Shown one piece after another: positions 6,257 through 13,473 of a stretch of 14,692 bases of DNA. Location of the stretch: NCBI GenBank assembly GCA_051744245.1, contig JBNJCV010000045.1, forward strand, positions 1 through 14,692, written 5' to 3'. Below the pieces are notes generated by a model that searched no databases, had not been told where the DNA came from, and worked only from the letters and a program-made list of their open reading frames with translations. The stretch comes from M55B165 sp051744245. GTDB lineage: Bacteria; Actinomycetota; Humimicrobiia; Humimicrobiales; Humimicrobiaceae. The position numbers and the translations under genes were made by a program. Within the stretch, counting starts at the first letter, position 1. Each line of letters begins with the position of its first letter.

Positions 6257-8062
6257 ATGCCAAACAATTTAGTATCCGGCAGATACAAAATAATTAAAAA
6301 AATTGCCAGTGGCGGTATGGCTGAGATATACCTTGGCCGGGACCTTAAATTAGAAAGAAAAGTTGCCATAAAAATCCTTTCCCAAAATTACGCAAGCGAT
6401 AAGTCATTTGTAGCAAGATTTAAACAGGAAGCACAAATTCTTGCCAAGCTTAACCACCCAAACATAGTGCAAATTTATGACTGGGGAAAATATAAAGATT
6501 CATATTTTATTTGCATGGAATATATTGAGGGGTCAAACTTGAAGGATATAATAGAAAGAAGAGGCATAATTGCCCCCAGGCTTGCCGCTAAATACGCTAT
6601 AGAAATTTGTAATGCATTAGAAGCTGCCCACAAAAACAACTTAATCCATAGGGATATAAAGCCCCAGAACATTTTAGTTACTAACGGAAACTCAGTAAAA
6701 GTTACTGATTTTGGCATAGCAAAATCAGTAGTGGATGATGTTACAAAAACCATAAACATAATAGGTACCGCTAAGTATATATCGCCGGAACAGGCCAGCG
6801 GTAATAAAATAGACCACAGGACAGATATATACTCTCTGGGTATAGTACTCTATGAGATGATTACGGCTGACGTGCCTTTCAGGGGCGAAAGCTCAATAGA
6901 GATAAGTTTAAAGCATATAAATGAGCCACCTGTAAAGCCTTCTTCACTGGTAGACTTAGTTACTCCTGATATTGAAAAAATAATCCTGCACTGTTTAGAA
7001 AAAGATGCAGATAACAGGTATCATGTTATTTCTGAATTAAAGAAGGACCTTAAAAACTATCTTGAACATAAAAAACTATCAATTGATAAACCTAAAAAAA
7101 AGAAGAAGTTTCCAAAAAATCAGCTTTTAAAGCCTGTTTTTAAAGGAATAAATATTCTAAATATAATTAGCTTTGCAGTTATTCTGGCTCTTCTATCTCT
7201 TACATTATTTTATTCTGTAAACTATTACCAACTAAATAATTTAAGCCAGCAGGTTACCGTCCCCCCTATAGAAAATATGGAATACAGCCAAGCTTCACAG
7301 ATATTGGGCTATTTCGGTTTGAAATTGTCTAATAGCGGAGAGGAGTTTAGCAATGTGGTCCCCGAAGGTGCCATAATTGACCAGGATCCTGAGCCGGGAA
7401 CAGATATTTCTGCCGATACAGAAATAAAGGCTACAGTTAGCAAGGGTCCTGAAAATATAGATGTAGGTATCCCGAATACTGTTGGGCTGGGGCTGGGAGA
7501 GGCTAAAGCTATTATAGAAGATTCTGGATTAAAAATAGGAGAAATAAAAGAAGAACATTCCGATATCTTTAAAAAAAATACGGTAACCAGCCAGAGTCCA
7601 ACACCCTACAAAGAAGTGCCTCTATCTAGCAAGGTTAATTTAACAGTAAGTTTAGGAAAAGAAATAATAACTATTCCCAATATTATAGGAACAGATTACC
7701 TATATGCTAAATCTCACCTGCAGTCCCTGGGACTGGAAATAATAACCGGAAAAAAGCATGATAATAGTTACTTGCCGGGCACAGTTGTAGAAACTTATCC
7801 CCCTCCTGGATCAGAAATTGATAAAGGCAATACCATTAATATTTATATATCAACAACGCAAGAAATGTTAACTGTCCCCAACCTTATGCAGAAAAGCCTG
7901 GAGGAAGCAACAAATACTCTAAGTTCTTTGGGTATCAGGTATGAAATTAGGGAAGTTGAAGCTCCATATTCTGTCCAGAAAGGGTTGGTACTAGGACAGT
8001 TTCCTGAGGCGGATGAATATATACTTCCTGAATCCCCGGTTATATTATTTATCGGAAGTTAG
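6257..8062 (+). CDS. pknB: Transmembrane Ser/Thr kinase with four PASTA domains (PknB/PrkC family)
   Basis: The protein has 601 residues. The cytoplasmic Hanks-type kinase domain is about residues 10-270. It has the glycine loop IASGGMAEIYLG, K39 (VAIK), E58, catalytic loop HRDIKPQN with D133 and N138, and D151 of DFG. The activation segment carries T163 and T165 (VTKTINIIGTAKYISPEQ), the positions autophosphorylated in PknB relatives. A lysine-rich juxtamembrane stretch (279-284) precedes one transmembrane helix about 300-320. Four extracellular PASTA repeats follow, about 333-397, 401-468, 469-533 and 537-601. Such repeats bind muropeptides or lipid II in known members. The usual roles are in cell wall synthesis, division and growth control. 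All key residues are intact. No cell-wall or division gene is adjacent here; the gene instead meets accA tail to tail with a 4-nt overlap. The start follows AGCAGG by a normal spacing. Confidence 0.96.
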   Translation: MPNNLVSGRYKIIKKIASGGMAEIYLGRDLKLERKVAIKILSQNYASDKSFVARFKQEAQILAKLNHPNIVQIYDWGKYKDSYFICMEYIEGSNLKDIIERRGIIAPRLAAKYAIEICNALEAAHKNNLIHRDIKPQNILVTNGNSVKVTDFGIAKSVVDDVTKTINIIGTAKYISPEQASGNKIDHRTDIYSLGIVLYEMITADVPFRGESSIEISLKHINEPPVKPSSLVDLVTPDIEKIILHCLEKDADNRYHVISELKKDLKNYLEHKKLSIDKPKKKKKFPKNQLLKPVFKGINILNIISFAVILALLSLTLFYSVNYYQLNNLSQQVTVPPIENMEYSQASQILGYFGLKLSNSGEEFSNVVPEGAIIDQDPEPGTDISADTEIKATVSKGPENIDVGIPNTVGLGLGEAKAIIEDSGLKIGEIKEEHSDIFKKNTVTSQSPTPYKEVPLSSKVNLTVSLGKEIITIPNIIGTDYLYAKSHLQSLGLEIITGKKHDNSYLPGTVVETYPPPGSEIDKGNTINIYISTTQEMLTVPNLMQKSLEEATNTLSSLGIRYEIREVEAPYSVQKGLVLGQFPEADEYILPESPVILFIGS

Positions 8063-9030
8063 CTACCAAAATACCCTATCTTTTCAAATTTTTCTGCACG
8101 GTCTGCTTTTAACTTATCGCCCGGAACATTCTCCAGCCTTCTCAGGGCAACTTCAATATTTTTCTTAGTTATTTTTACCATTCTGTCCGGTCTGGTGTGA
8201 GCACCGCCCATAGGTTCATTTACAATCCTGTCAATAATACCAAGCCTATGTAATTCTTTTGAGGTAAGTTTTAGAGCTCTGGCTGCCAATTTGGTCCCCG
8301 AAGGATCTTTCCACAATATTGCAGCACAGCCTTCGGGAGATATGACTGAATAGGTTGAATTCTTAAGCATAATTATATAATTTCCTATAGCCAGCGCTAA
8401 TGCTCCACCGCTTCCCCCTTCACCAATGAGTACCGATATTACAGGAACCTTTAATTTAAACATGCGTAATATGCTATTGGAGATTGCACCCGCCTGCCCG
8501 CCATCTTCTGCCTCTATGCCTGGATAAGCACCTCCAGTATCAATAAAAGTAATTACAGGAAAACCAAATCTGTCTGCAAGCTCCATAATTCTCTGAGACT
8601 TGCGGAATCCCTGGGGTGAGCTCATCCCAAAATTGTACTTTATTCTTTCTTTTATATTTTTCCCCTTAGTATGGCCCACTGCTGCTACAGTGCGGCCATT
8701 TATCTTTCCAAGGCCTGCTGTTATAGACTGGTCATCCGCGCTCAGCCTGTCTCCAGAAAGCTCAATAAACTCATCAAAGATACCTTCTATATAATCAGAT
8801 GTCTGGGGCCTTTTATCATGCCTGGAAAGCTGCACTATTTTCCATGCCTTTATAGCTTCTTTTTCAACTTTTTTATAGTTTTCAACCTTTTCGGCCAATT
8901 TTTTCTCGGCCTCTTTAAAATGTATGCCTGAAAACAGGTTTAACTTTTTTAACTTTTCCAGCCTGGAAAAAGATTTCAGGATTTCTTTAAAATAGTGTTT
9001 TGGTATATTTTTTATCTTATTCAGATCCAT
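8059..9030 (-). CDS. accA: Acetyl-CoA carboxylase carboxyltransferase alpha subunit
   Basis: This 323-residue subunit (E. coli about 319) joins AccD to transfer the carboxyl group from biotin to acetyl-CoA, making malonyl-CoA for fatty acid synthesis. It shows a helical N-terminal region, then LSRHDKRPQTSDYI near 68-81, the crotonase-type core with TGGAYPGIEAE at 165-175, the oxyanion-hole glycines GEGGSGGALA at 203-212, and SVISPEGCAAILWKD at 228-242. These are all hallmark AccA segments. The ATG at 9030 lies inside the end of accD (14-nt overlap), supporting equimolar coupled translation of the two halves. Its stop overlaps the stop of the convergent PASTA kinase gene by 4 nt, and no terminator hairpin is visible. 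AccB and AccC are not in the window. Confidence 0.97.
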   Translation of the reverse strand: MDLNKIKNIPKHYFKEILKSFSRLEKLKKLNLFSGIHFKEAEKKLAEKVENYKKVEKEAIKAWKIVQLSRHDKRPQTSDYIEGIFDEFIELSGDRLSADDQSITAGLGKINGRTVAAVGHTKGKNIKERIKYNFGMSSPQGFRKSQRIMELADRFGFPVITFIDTGGAYPGIEAEDGGQAGAISNSILRMFKLKVPVISVLIGEGGSGGALALAIGNYIIMLKNSTYSVISPEGCAAILWKDPSGTKLAARALKLTSKELHRLGIIDRIVNEPMGGAHTRPDRMVKITKKNIEVALRRLENVPGDKLKADRAEKFEKIGYFGS

Positions 9031-9805
9031 TTGCTTTAAAAAAATTAAGTAATTTTGTTAATTTTTGGGTCATATCTTTTCTCTCTACTATCATATCAAC
9101 CTGGCCATTTTTTAGGTTCCTCTCAGATAAACCAAAATCTTGGGGCAATTCCTTTTTTATGGTCTGAGCAACTACCCTGGGACCGGCAAAACAGAAAAGT
9201 GCGCCCGGCTCCGCTATAATGATATCTGCCACGGTAGCAAAACTGGCACTTACTCCCCCAGTGGTGGGATTGGTAATAATTGAAAAATAGGGGATCTTTT
9301 TTTCTTTTAGCCTATTTACAGCAGAAACTGTTTTTGCCATCTGCATAAGGGATACTATGCCTTCCTGCATCCTGGCTCCTCCGGAAGCACAAAAAATTAA
9401 AAGAGGTATATTTTTTCCTATACTGTTATTTACAAGTAATTTTATTCTTTCTCCGACTACACTACCCATGCTTCCACCCATAAATTTAAAATCCATAACT
9501 CCAATAGAAATAGGGTAACCGCCAATTTTTGCTTCTCCAGTCAGTATTGCTTCGCTTAAGCCTGACTTAAACTTTGCCTCTTCCAATCTATCTTCATATT
9601 TTTTAAGGTCATAGAAACCCAGGAAATCCCTAGAATCTATTTTCCCCCCAATTTCTGCAAAACTATCTTTATCTATTGTTATTTGCAGCCTTTCCCTGGC
9701 ACTCATATAGCCGTGGTAGCTGCAATGGGGACAAACTTTATAATTTAATACAAATTTTTCCCTATCTATTTTTTTATTACAATTTTTACAAGTTATTTTT
9801 TCCAT
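9017..9805 (-). CDS. accD: Acetyl-CoA carboxylase carboxyltransferase beta subunit
   Basis: The protein has 262 residues. An N-terminal four-cysteine zinc ribbon (C6, C9, C25, C28) is followed by a carboxyltransferase domain. Diagnostic segments are FMGGSMGSVVGE near 108-119, the oxyanion-hole region CASGGARMQEG at 139-149, NPTTGGVSASFA at 179-190 and FAGPRVVAQT at 206-215. It pairs with AccA as an alpha2-beta2 carboxyltransferase. It is slightly shorter than E. coli AccD (about 304), mainly at the C-terminus, which is common outside Proteobacteria. Its start overlaps the end of fabF by 13 nt and its end overlaps accA by 14 nt, so it sits within the fatty-acid operon and is probably translated by coupling. 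Confidence 0.97.
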   Translation of the reverse strand: MEKITCKNCNKKIDREKFVLNYKVCPHCSYHGYMSARERLQITIDKDSFAEIGGKIDSRDFLGFYDLKKYEDRLEEAKFKSGLSEAILTGEAKIGGYPISIGVMDFKFMGGSMGSVVGERIKLLVNNSIGKNIPLLIFCASGGARMQEGIVSLMQMAKTVSAVNRLKEKKIPYFSIITNPTTGGVSASFATVADIIIAEPGALFCFAGPRVVAQTIKKELPQDFGLSERNLKNGQVDMIVERKDMTQKLTKLLNFFKANGSE

Positions 9806-11040
9806 TTTTTAAAACCCAAACAAACATTATGTCCGCCAAAACCCATAGAATTAGAAATGGCTACATTTACCTTTCTGCTTACGCTTTCTTTAGGGGTATA
9901 ATTAAGCCCCTTGCATTCTTTATCAAGATTATCCAAATTAATGGTCGGAGGAATAGTATCATTAATTATTGCCAGAACAGAAGCTACAGCTTCTATGGCT
10001 CCAGCTCCCCCAAGACAATGACCAGTCATTGATTTTGTAGAACTAATATTTATTTTTTCTGCCTGTTTTCCAAAAAGCTTTTTTATGGAATTGCTTTCCA
10101 CAACATCATTTAATGGAGTTGAAGTGCCATGGGCATTTACATAATCAACCTTGCCTAAACCGATATTTCCTTCATCCAGGCAATTTTTTATGCACCTTGC
10201 CACATTTTCTCCTGACTTCTCCAATGCTGTCATATGGTAAGCTTCCCCAGATAGGCCATATCCAAACATTTCTGCATAAATTTTTGCCCCTCTGCTTATG
10301 GCATGCTCTAAATCCTCCAGCACTAGAATGCCGCAACCTTCTCCCATTACAAAGCCATCCCGGTCCCGGTCAAAAGGCCTGGATGCCTTTTTAGGTTCAT
10401 CATTCCTAGTGGAAAGCGCATGCATATTGGAAAATCCTGCCATGCCCAATGGGGTTATGGGTGCTTCGCTTCCTCCACATAACATTACTTTAGCATCCCC
10501 CCTCTGTATTATCTTAAAAGCATCTCCTATGGCATTTGAGCCGGCTGCACAGGCTGTAGTAGTAGTACTTACAGGACCCTTAGCCCCGCTCATGATAGAA
10601 ACCTGGGCAGCTGCCATATTACTTATAATCATGGGGATAAGAAACGGGCTTACCCTGTGTGGCCCTTTCTCTAGCAACCTTATATGCTGGTCCTCAAGTG
10701 TTTTTAAGCCTCCAACCCCGCTGCCAATATATACTCCTATCTCATAACCATTATTGGTATCTATCTGCAAGTTGCTGTCCTCCATGGCTGTAGATGCTGC
10801 AGCTACAGCAAATTGTGCAAACCTGTCCATTCTTTTTGACAGCTTTTTATCCATAAAGTCTGAAGGATTAAAATTTTTAACCTGGGCAGCTATTTTTGAT
10901 TTAATGTTTTCTAAATCAAATCCTTCTATCTCACTAATACCCGATTTTCCATTTTTTAAATTTTCCCAGAATCCAGCAATACTTAACCCTAAAGAACTCA
11001 TTATTCCCATACCTGTAATTACTACTCTGGTATTCTTCAT
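9793..11040 (-). CDS. fabF: 3-oxoacyl-ACP synthase II (elongating condensing enzyme)
   Basis: This 415-residue thiolase-fold enzyme condenses malonyl-ACP with acyl-ACP in each elongation round of type II fatty acid synthesis. The catalytic triad is complete: C164 in TTACAAGSN, H304 in NAHGTSTP, and H341 in KSMTGHCLGGAGA with K336. Other family segments are GSGVGG (106-111), RPFDRDRDGFVMGEG (221-235) and SNSMGFGGHN at 396-405. Length matches FabF (about 410) and not the shorter FabH. The start at 11040 follows AGAGGA by a normal spacing and lies 24 nt after the fabG stop. That gap has no room for acpP, which sits between fabG and fabF in many bacteria. Confidence 0.97.
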   Translation of the reverse strand: MKNTRVVITGMGIMSSLGLSIAGFWENLKNGKSGISEIEGFDLENIKSKIAAQVKNFNPSDFMDKKLSKRMDRFAQFAVAAASTAMEDSNLQIDTNNGYEIGVYIGSGVGGLKTLEDQHIRLLEKGPHRVSPFLIPMIISNMAAAQVSIMSGAKGPVSTTTTACAAGSNAIGDAFKIIQRGDAKVMLCGGSEAPITPLGMAGFSNMHALSTRNDEPKKASRPFDRDRDGFVMGEGCGILVLEDLEHAISRGAKIYAEMFGYGLSGEAYHMTALEKSGENVARCIKNCLDEGNIGLGKVDYVNAHGTSTPLNDVVESNSIKKLFGKQAEKINISSTKSMTGHCLGGAGAIEAVASVLAIINDTIPPTINLDNLDKECKGLNYTPKESVSRKVNVAISNSMGFGGHNVCLGFKKWKK

Positions 11041-11064
11041 ATTTAGTCCTCTTTCTATTCTTAA

Positions 11065-11811
11065 TTAAATACCCATTCCCCCGTCAACATTTACCACAAA
11101 TCCAGTTATATAATTAGACTCTTCACCAGCCAAGAATACTACTACTTTTGCTATATCTTCCACAGCCCCAAGCCTTCCGCTTGGTATCAGGTCTATCAAT
11201 TTTTCTTTAACCTTTCCTGGCAGTTTTCTGGTCATTTCAGTATTGATGTAGCCTGGGGCTATAGCATTCACCTGAATATTCCTCCCAGCAAGCTCCTTGG
11301 CAACAGATTTAGTTAGTCCGACCAAGCCAGCCTTGGCTGCTGAATAATTGCTCTGACCCGCATTGCCATGCAAGCCCACGATAGAGGAAATATTGATTAT
11401 TTTCCCCTGCCTGCTTTTGATCATGCTTTTTATTACATTCTTTGTACATATAAAAGCGCCAGTTAAGTTTATCTCTATTACTTTTTTCCAGTCCTCAAGG
11501 CTCATCCTTAACACCAGGTTATCCCTGGTTATTCCTGCATTATTAACCAGGATATCCACGGCACCCTTCTCATCTACTATCTTTGCCATTGAATTTTTTA
11601 CGTCGTTTTCATTGGTAATGTCTACATTAAAATAATAGACATTTTCTTTCCCAAATTGGTCCGAGAACTCTTCCTGGGTTTTCTTCCCATTTTCATCATC
11701 TATATCAAAAAAATAAACGGTAGAGCCTTCTTTCAATAAATATTCGGTAATTTTTTTGCCTATTCCTCTGGCGCCGCCAGTTACAATGCTCACTTTCCCT
11801 TTAAGTTTCAT
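11065..11811 (-). CDS. fabG: 3-oxoacyl-ACP reductase
   Basis: This 248-residue short-chain dehydrogenase carries out NADPH-dependent reduction of 3-oxoacyl-ACP in fatty acid elongation. It has the cofactor loop TGGARGIG at 11-18, NNAG at 90-93, and the catalytic tetrad N115, S143, Y156, K160 (YSAAK). The region PGYINTEM follows at 186-193, and the C-terminal VVNVDGGMGI is typical of FabG. Short-chain dehydrogenases are a large family with many substrates, but full-length similarity and the position between fabD and fabF make this assignment firm. Its start lies inside the end of fabD (11-nt overlap), indicating coupled translation. Confidence 0.97.
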   Translation of the reverse strand: MKLKGKVSIVTGGARGIGKKITEYLLKEGSTVYFFDIDDENGKKTQEEFSDQFGKENVYYFNVDITNENDVKNSMAKIVDEKGAVDILVNNAGITRDNLVLRMSLEDWKKVIEINLTGAFICTKNVIKSMIKSRQGKIINISSIVGLHGNAGQSNYSAAKAGLVGLTKSVAKELAGRNIQVNAIAPGYINTEMTRKLPGKVKEKLIDLIPSGRLGAVEDIAKVVVFLAGEESNYITGFVVNVDGGMGI

Positions 11812-12760
11812 TGGGATTATTTTCCCCCTTTAAATAATTTTGTAAAAACTTAATATCTTCCATGCTATCTGTGTTAAATACCCTGGCTTTCCTGCCAGCA
11901 TGTTTTGAAATTCTCTTCACCAGATTAGCCAATACTGTTTTCGGTCCTATTTCAATAAATACCTCATACCCTGACTGCAATAAAAAAAGAACTGTATCCA
12001 GCCACTTTATAGGCATTACCAGCTGCTGGGTCAATGCCGCTTTAATATCCTCCTTATCCACAAACTTGCCCTTGGTTGAAGAATAAAAAGGAATCGCGGT
12101 TCCCTTCATTTTAACATTTTTCAATAGATAATTGGCTAGCCTTCCTGCTACTCCTTCCATGAGCGGGCAATGGGAGGCAATATTTACCTTCAGCGGAATG
12201 GCCTTTCTTATCCCGTTAGATCTAAGTTCTTTAATTGCACTTTTAACATTCTTCTCCTGGCCACTTATAACATACTGAGAATAATCATTATAATTTGCAA
12301 TATAGACATTATTTTTTTGGACAATATCTTTTATTTTACCAATATCCCTGCTAAGCACGGCTGCCATCATTCCATTTGCAGCCCTGTTTTCCTCTGCCAT
12401 GATTTTGGCCCTGAAGTCCACAAGCTCCAAACCCTGGGCAAAGCTATATGCTCCTGCTCCATATAGGGCAGTATATTCTCCCAGGCTGTGTCCTACCACC
12501 GCAGACGCTTTTAACCTTATAGAGCTAGTATCATCTAAATAATCACAGACCGCAGAACTTAAAGTGTATATAAGGGGTTGGCTATATCTGGTATTGCCAA
12601 GCTTTTCGCCTTCCCTTAATAAGCCTGCCGCTTCTTCCCCCATTTGCTGGGTGCACATATCAAAGTATTTTTTATACTGCTTATTTTTTTCTAAAAAATC
12701 CAGTCCCATCTGCCCATATTGTGAGCCCTGGCCTGGAAACATCAGTGCTATCTTACCCAT
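11801..12760 (-). CDS. fabD: Malonyl-CoA:ACP transacylase
   Basis: This enzyme loads malonyl groups from CoA onto acyl carrier protein. I chose the ATG at 12760 (319 residues) over one at 12805, which would add 15 residues and overlap fabZ by 34 nt. The chosen start begins MGKIALMFPGQGSQ, the normal FabD N-terminus, and has GGAAAGG just upstream (12764-12770). The earlier ATG has no ribosome site. With this numbering GQGSQ is at 10-14, the nucleophile is S92 in GHSLGEY, R117 is in DFRAKIM, and H197 is the catalytic histidine (IASHCPL). Length is close to E. coli FabD (309). The gene starts 11 nt after fabZ and overlaps fabG by 11 nt. Confidence 0.96.
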   Translation of the reverse strand: MGKIALMFPGQGSQYGQMGLDFLEKNKQYKKYFDMCTQQMGEEAAGLLREGEKLGNTRYSQPLIYTLSSAVCDYLDDTSSIRLKASAVVGHSLGEYTALYGAGAYSFAQGLELVDFRAKIMAEENRAANGMMAAVLSRDIGKIKDIVQKNNVYIANYNDYSQYVISGQEKNVKSAIKELRSNGIRKAIPLKVNIASHCPLMEGVAGRLANYLLKNVKMKGTAIPFYSSTKGKFVDKEDIKAALTQQLVMPIKWLDTVLFLLQSGYEVFIEIGPKTVLANLVKRISKHAGRKARVFNTDSMEDIKFLQNYLKGENNPNET

Positions 12761-12763
12761 AAA

Positions 12764-12770
12764 CCTTTCC
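12764..12770 (-). promoter_or_regulatory. Ribosome binding site deciding the fabD start
   Basis: The minus-strand sequence GGAAAGG ends 3 nt before the ATG at 12760. It lies in the short gap after the fabZ stop. The alternative ATG at 12805 has no comparable purine run upstream, so this site supports the shorter fabD. The spacing is somewhat tight. Confidence 0.6.
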
Positions 12771-12771
12771 G

Positions 12772-13200
12772 TTACTGTATTGCAAACATAATTTCTGCGC
12801 TGCATGCAATGTTAGAGCCAACTTTTGCCACACCCTTTGCCTTGCCTATGTTCCTCCTAAACTGCAGCATTTCTACCTGCATTTCAAGATCGTCACCCGG
12901 CTTTACTAATTTCTTAAACCTTACCTTGTCTATTCCCGCAAATAATGCCAGCTTCCCTTTATTTTCAGGAAGCATCAGCAGGGAAACTGCACCAACCTGC
13001 GCAATTGCTTCCACCATTAGCACTCCTGGCATTATGGGGTTACCGGGAAAATGCCCTTTAAAATAATATTCATCTTCCCTCACATGCTTAATCCCGGTTA
13101 TATTTTTACCGGGCATAACTTCAACTATTTCATCAACCATTAAAAATGGCTCCCTATGGGGTATTATCTTTTTGATATCTTCTTTGTTTAATTTTGCCAT
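12772..13200 (-). CDS. fabZ: 3-hydroxyacyl-ACP dehydratase
   Basis: This 142-residue hot-dog-fold enzyme dehydrates 3-hydroxyacyl-ACP to trans-2-enoyl-ACP in fatty acid elongation. It contains IPHREPFLMVDEI (13-25), the catalytic histidine H50 in GHFPGNPIMPGVLM, and catalytic E64 in EAIAQVG. Length and motifs match FabZ and not FabA, which is longer and has an isomerase role. It is the first gene of the fatty-acid operon, with a strong AAAGGGGA ribosome site 4-5 nt before the ATG at 13200. The sequence upstream is the probable operon promoter. It is separated from fabD by 11 nt. Confidence 0.97.
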   Translation of the reverse strand: MAKLNKEDIKKIIPHREPFLMVDEIVEVMPGKNITGIKHVREDEYYFKGHFPGNPIMPGVLMVEAIAQVGAVSLLMLPENKGKLALFAGIDKVRFKKLVKPGDDLEMQVEMLQFRRNIGKAKGVAKVGSNIACSAEIMFAIQ

Positions 13201-13322
13201 TTTTCCCCTTTACCTTAATTTTGTGTGTTAGACGCAACAATATTTTTATAGTTTCAAAAATTGCAAAATTAGCTATTCTAAATTTATTTTTTTATTATAG
13301 AATAAAAAAAAGAAGGAAAACC
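13201..13322. promoter_or_regulatory. Divergent promoter region for the fatty-acid operon and a small membrane protein
   Basis: This 122-nt AT-rich gap must hold the promoter of the fab operon (minus strand) and probably that of the small plus-strand gene. A weak minus-strand candidate is TTGCAA (13261-13266) and TATTGT (13237-13242), separated by 18 nt. No convincing plus-strand pair was found. An imperfect inverted repeat at 13265-13285 overlaps the candidate -35. Confidence 0.4.
13265..13285. repeat. Imperfect inverted repeat upstream of fabZ (possible operator)
   Basis: The arms AAAATTAG (13265-13272) and CTAAATTT (13278-13285) are complementary at 7 of 8 positions around a 5-nt centre, with a TTAG/CTAA core. 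It overlaps the candidate -35 element of the fab operon, a plausible place for a repressor. FapR boxes of Bacillus also begin TTAG and end CTAA, but their spacing is longer, so this is not a FapR box. In AT-rich DNA such a repeat could arise by chance. Confidence 0.3.
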
Positions 13323-13466
13323 ATGAATGATAAAAATGATTATTGGATAAAGCTAGAGCCTTCTATATGGGCCATTGTATTGGTCATATGTGTCCTATTC
13401 TTTTTCCCTGCAGCAATTATCCTACTTATACTTTTTGTAGTGGGAAAGATAAAATTAAAAAAATAG
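13323..13466 (+). CDS. Small hydrophobic membrane protein of unknown function (47 residues)
   Basis: I do not recognise this protein. It has a polar N-terminus (MNDKNDYWIKLEPS) and a long hydrophobic stretch about residues 15-40, interrupted by a proline near the middle (FFFPAAII). It ends with a basic tail (GKIKLKK). This could be one long or two short membrane segments with a cytoplasmic C-terminus. A good ribosome site, AGAAGGA at 13311-13317, lies 5 nt before the ATG and supports translation. An in-frame ATG at 13194 would give 90 residues but overlaps the start of fabZ and lacks a ribosome site. The gene is divergent from fabZ, and its stop codon abuts the stop codon of the convergent aminopeptidase gene. 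Expression and function are unknown. Confidence 0.6.
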   Translation: MNDKNDYWIKLEPSIWAIVLVICVLFFFPAAIILLILFVVGKIKLKK

Positions 13467-13473
13467 CTATTTT
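13460..13473. repeat. Perfect 14-nt palindrome containing both convergent stop codons
   Basis: AAAATAGCTATTTT is a perfect palindrome centred exactly between the TAG of the small membrane protein (13464-13466) and the TAG of the aminopeptidase (13467-13469, minus strand). Flanking AAAATT and AATTTT extend the symmetry imperfectly. It could form a weak AT-only bidirectional terminator hairpin, but it has almost no GC in the stem, so terminator function is doubtful. Confidence 0.4.

Noticed and set aside
10298..10747. Plus-strand open frame of 149 codons opposite fabF
   Set aside because: It lies fully across the conserved FabF core on the other strand and shows no family resemblance.
11041..11064. 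Possible acpP gene between fabG and fabF
   Set aside because: The gap is only 24 nt and contains just the fabF ribosome site.
12761..12805. Upstream ATG extending FabD by 15 residues
   Set aside because: The extension overlaps fabZ, lacks a ribosome site and precedes the normal FabD N-terminus MGKIALMFPGQGSQ.
13265..13285. FapR operator upstream of fabZ
   Set aside because: The TTAG/CTAA core matches only the outer bases; the spacing is too short for a FapR box and no FapR gene is in the window.
13194..13322. Upstream ATG extending the small membrane protein to 90 residues
   Set aside because: It would start inside fabZ and run through the promoter region, without a ribosome site. The internal ATG at 13323 has a good one.
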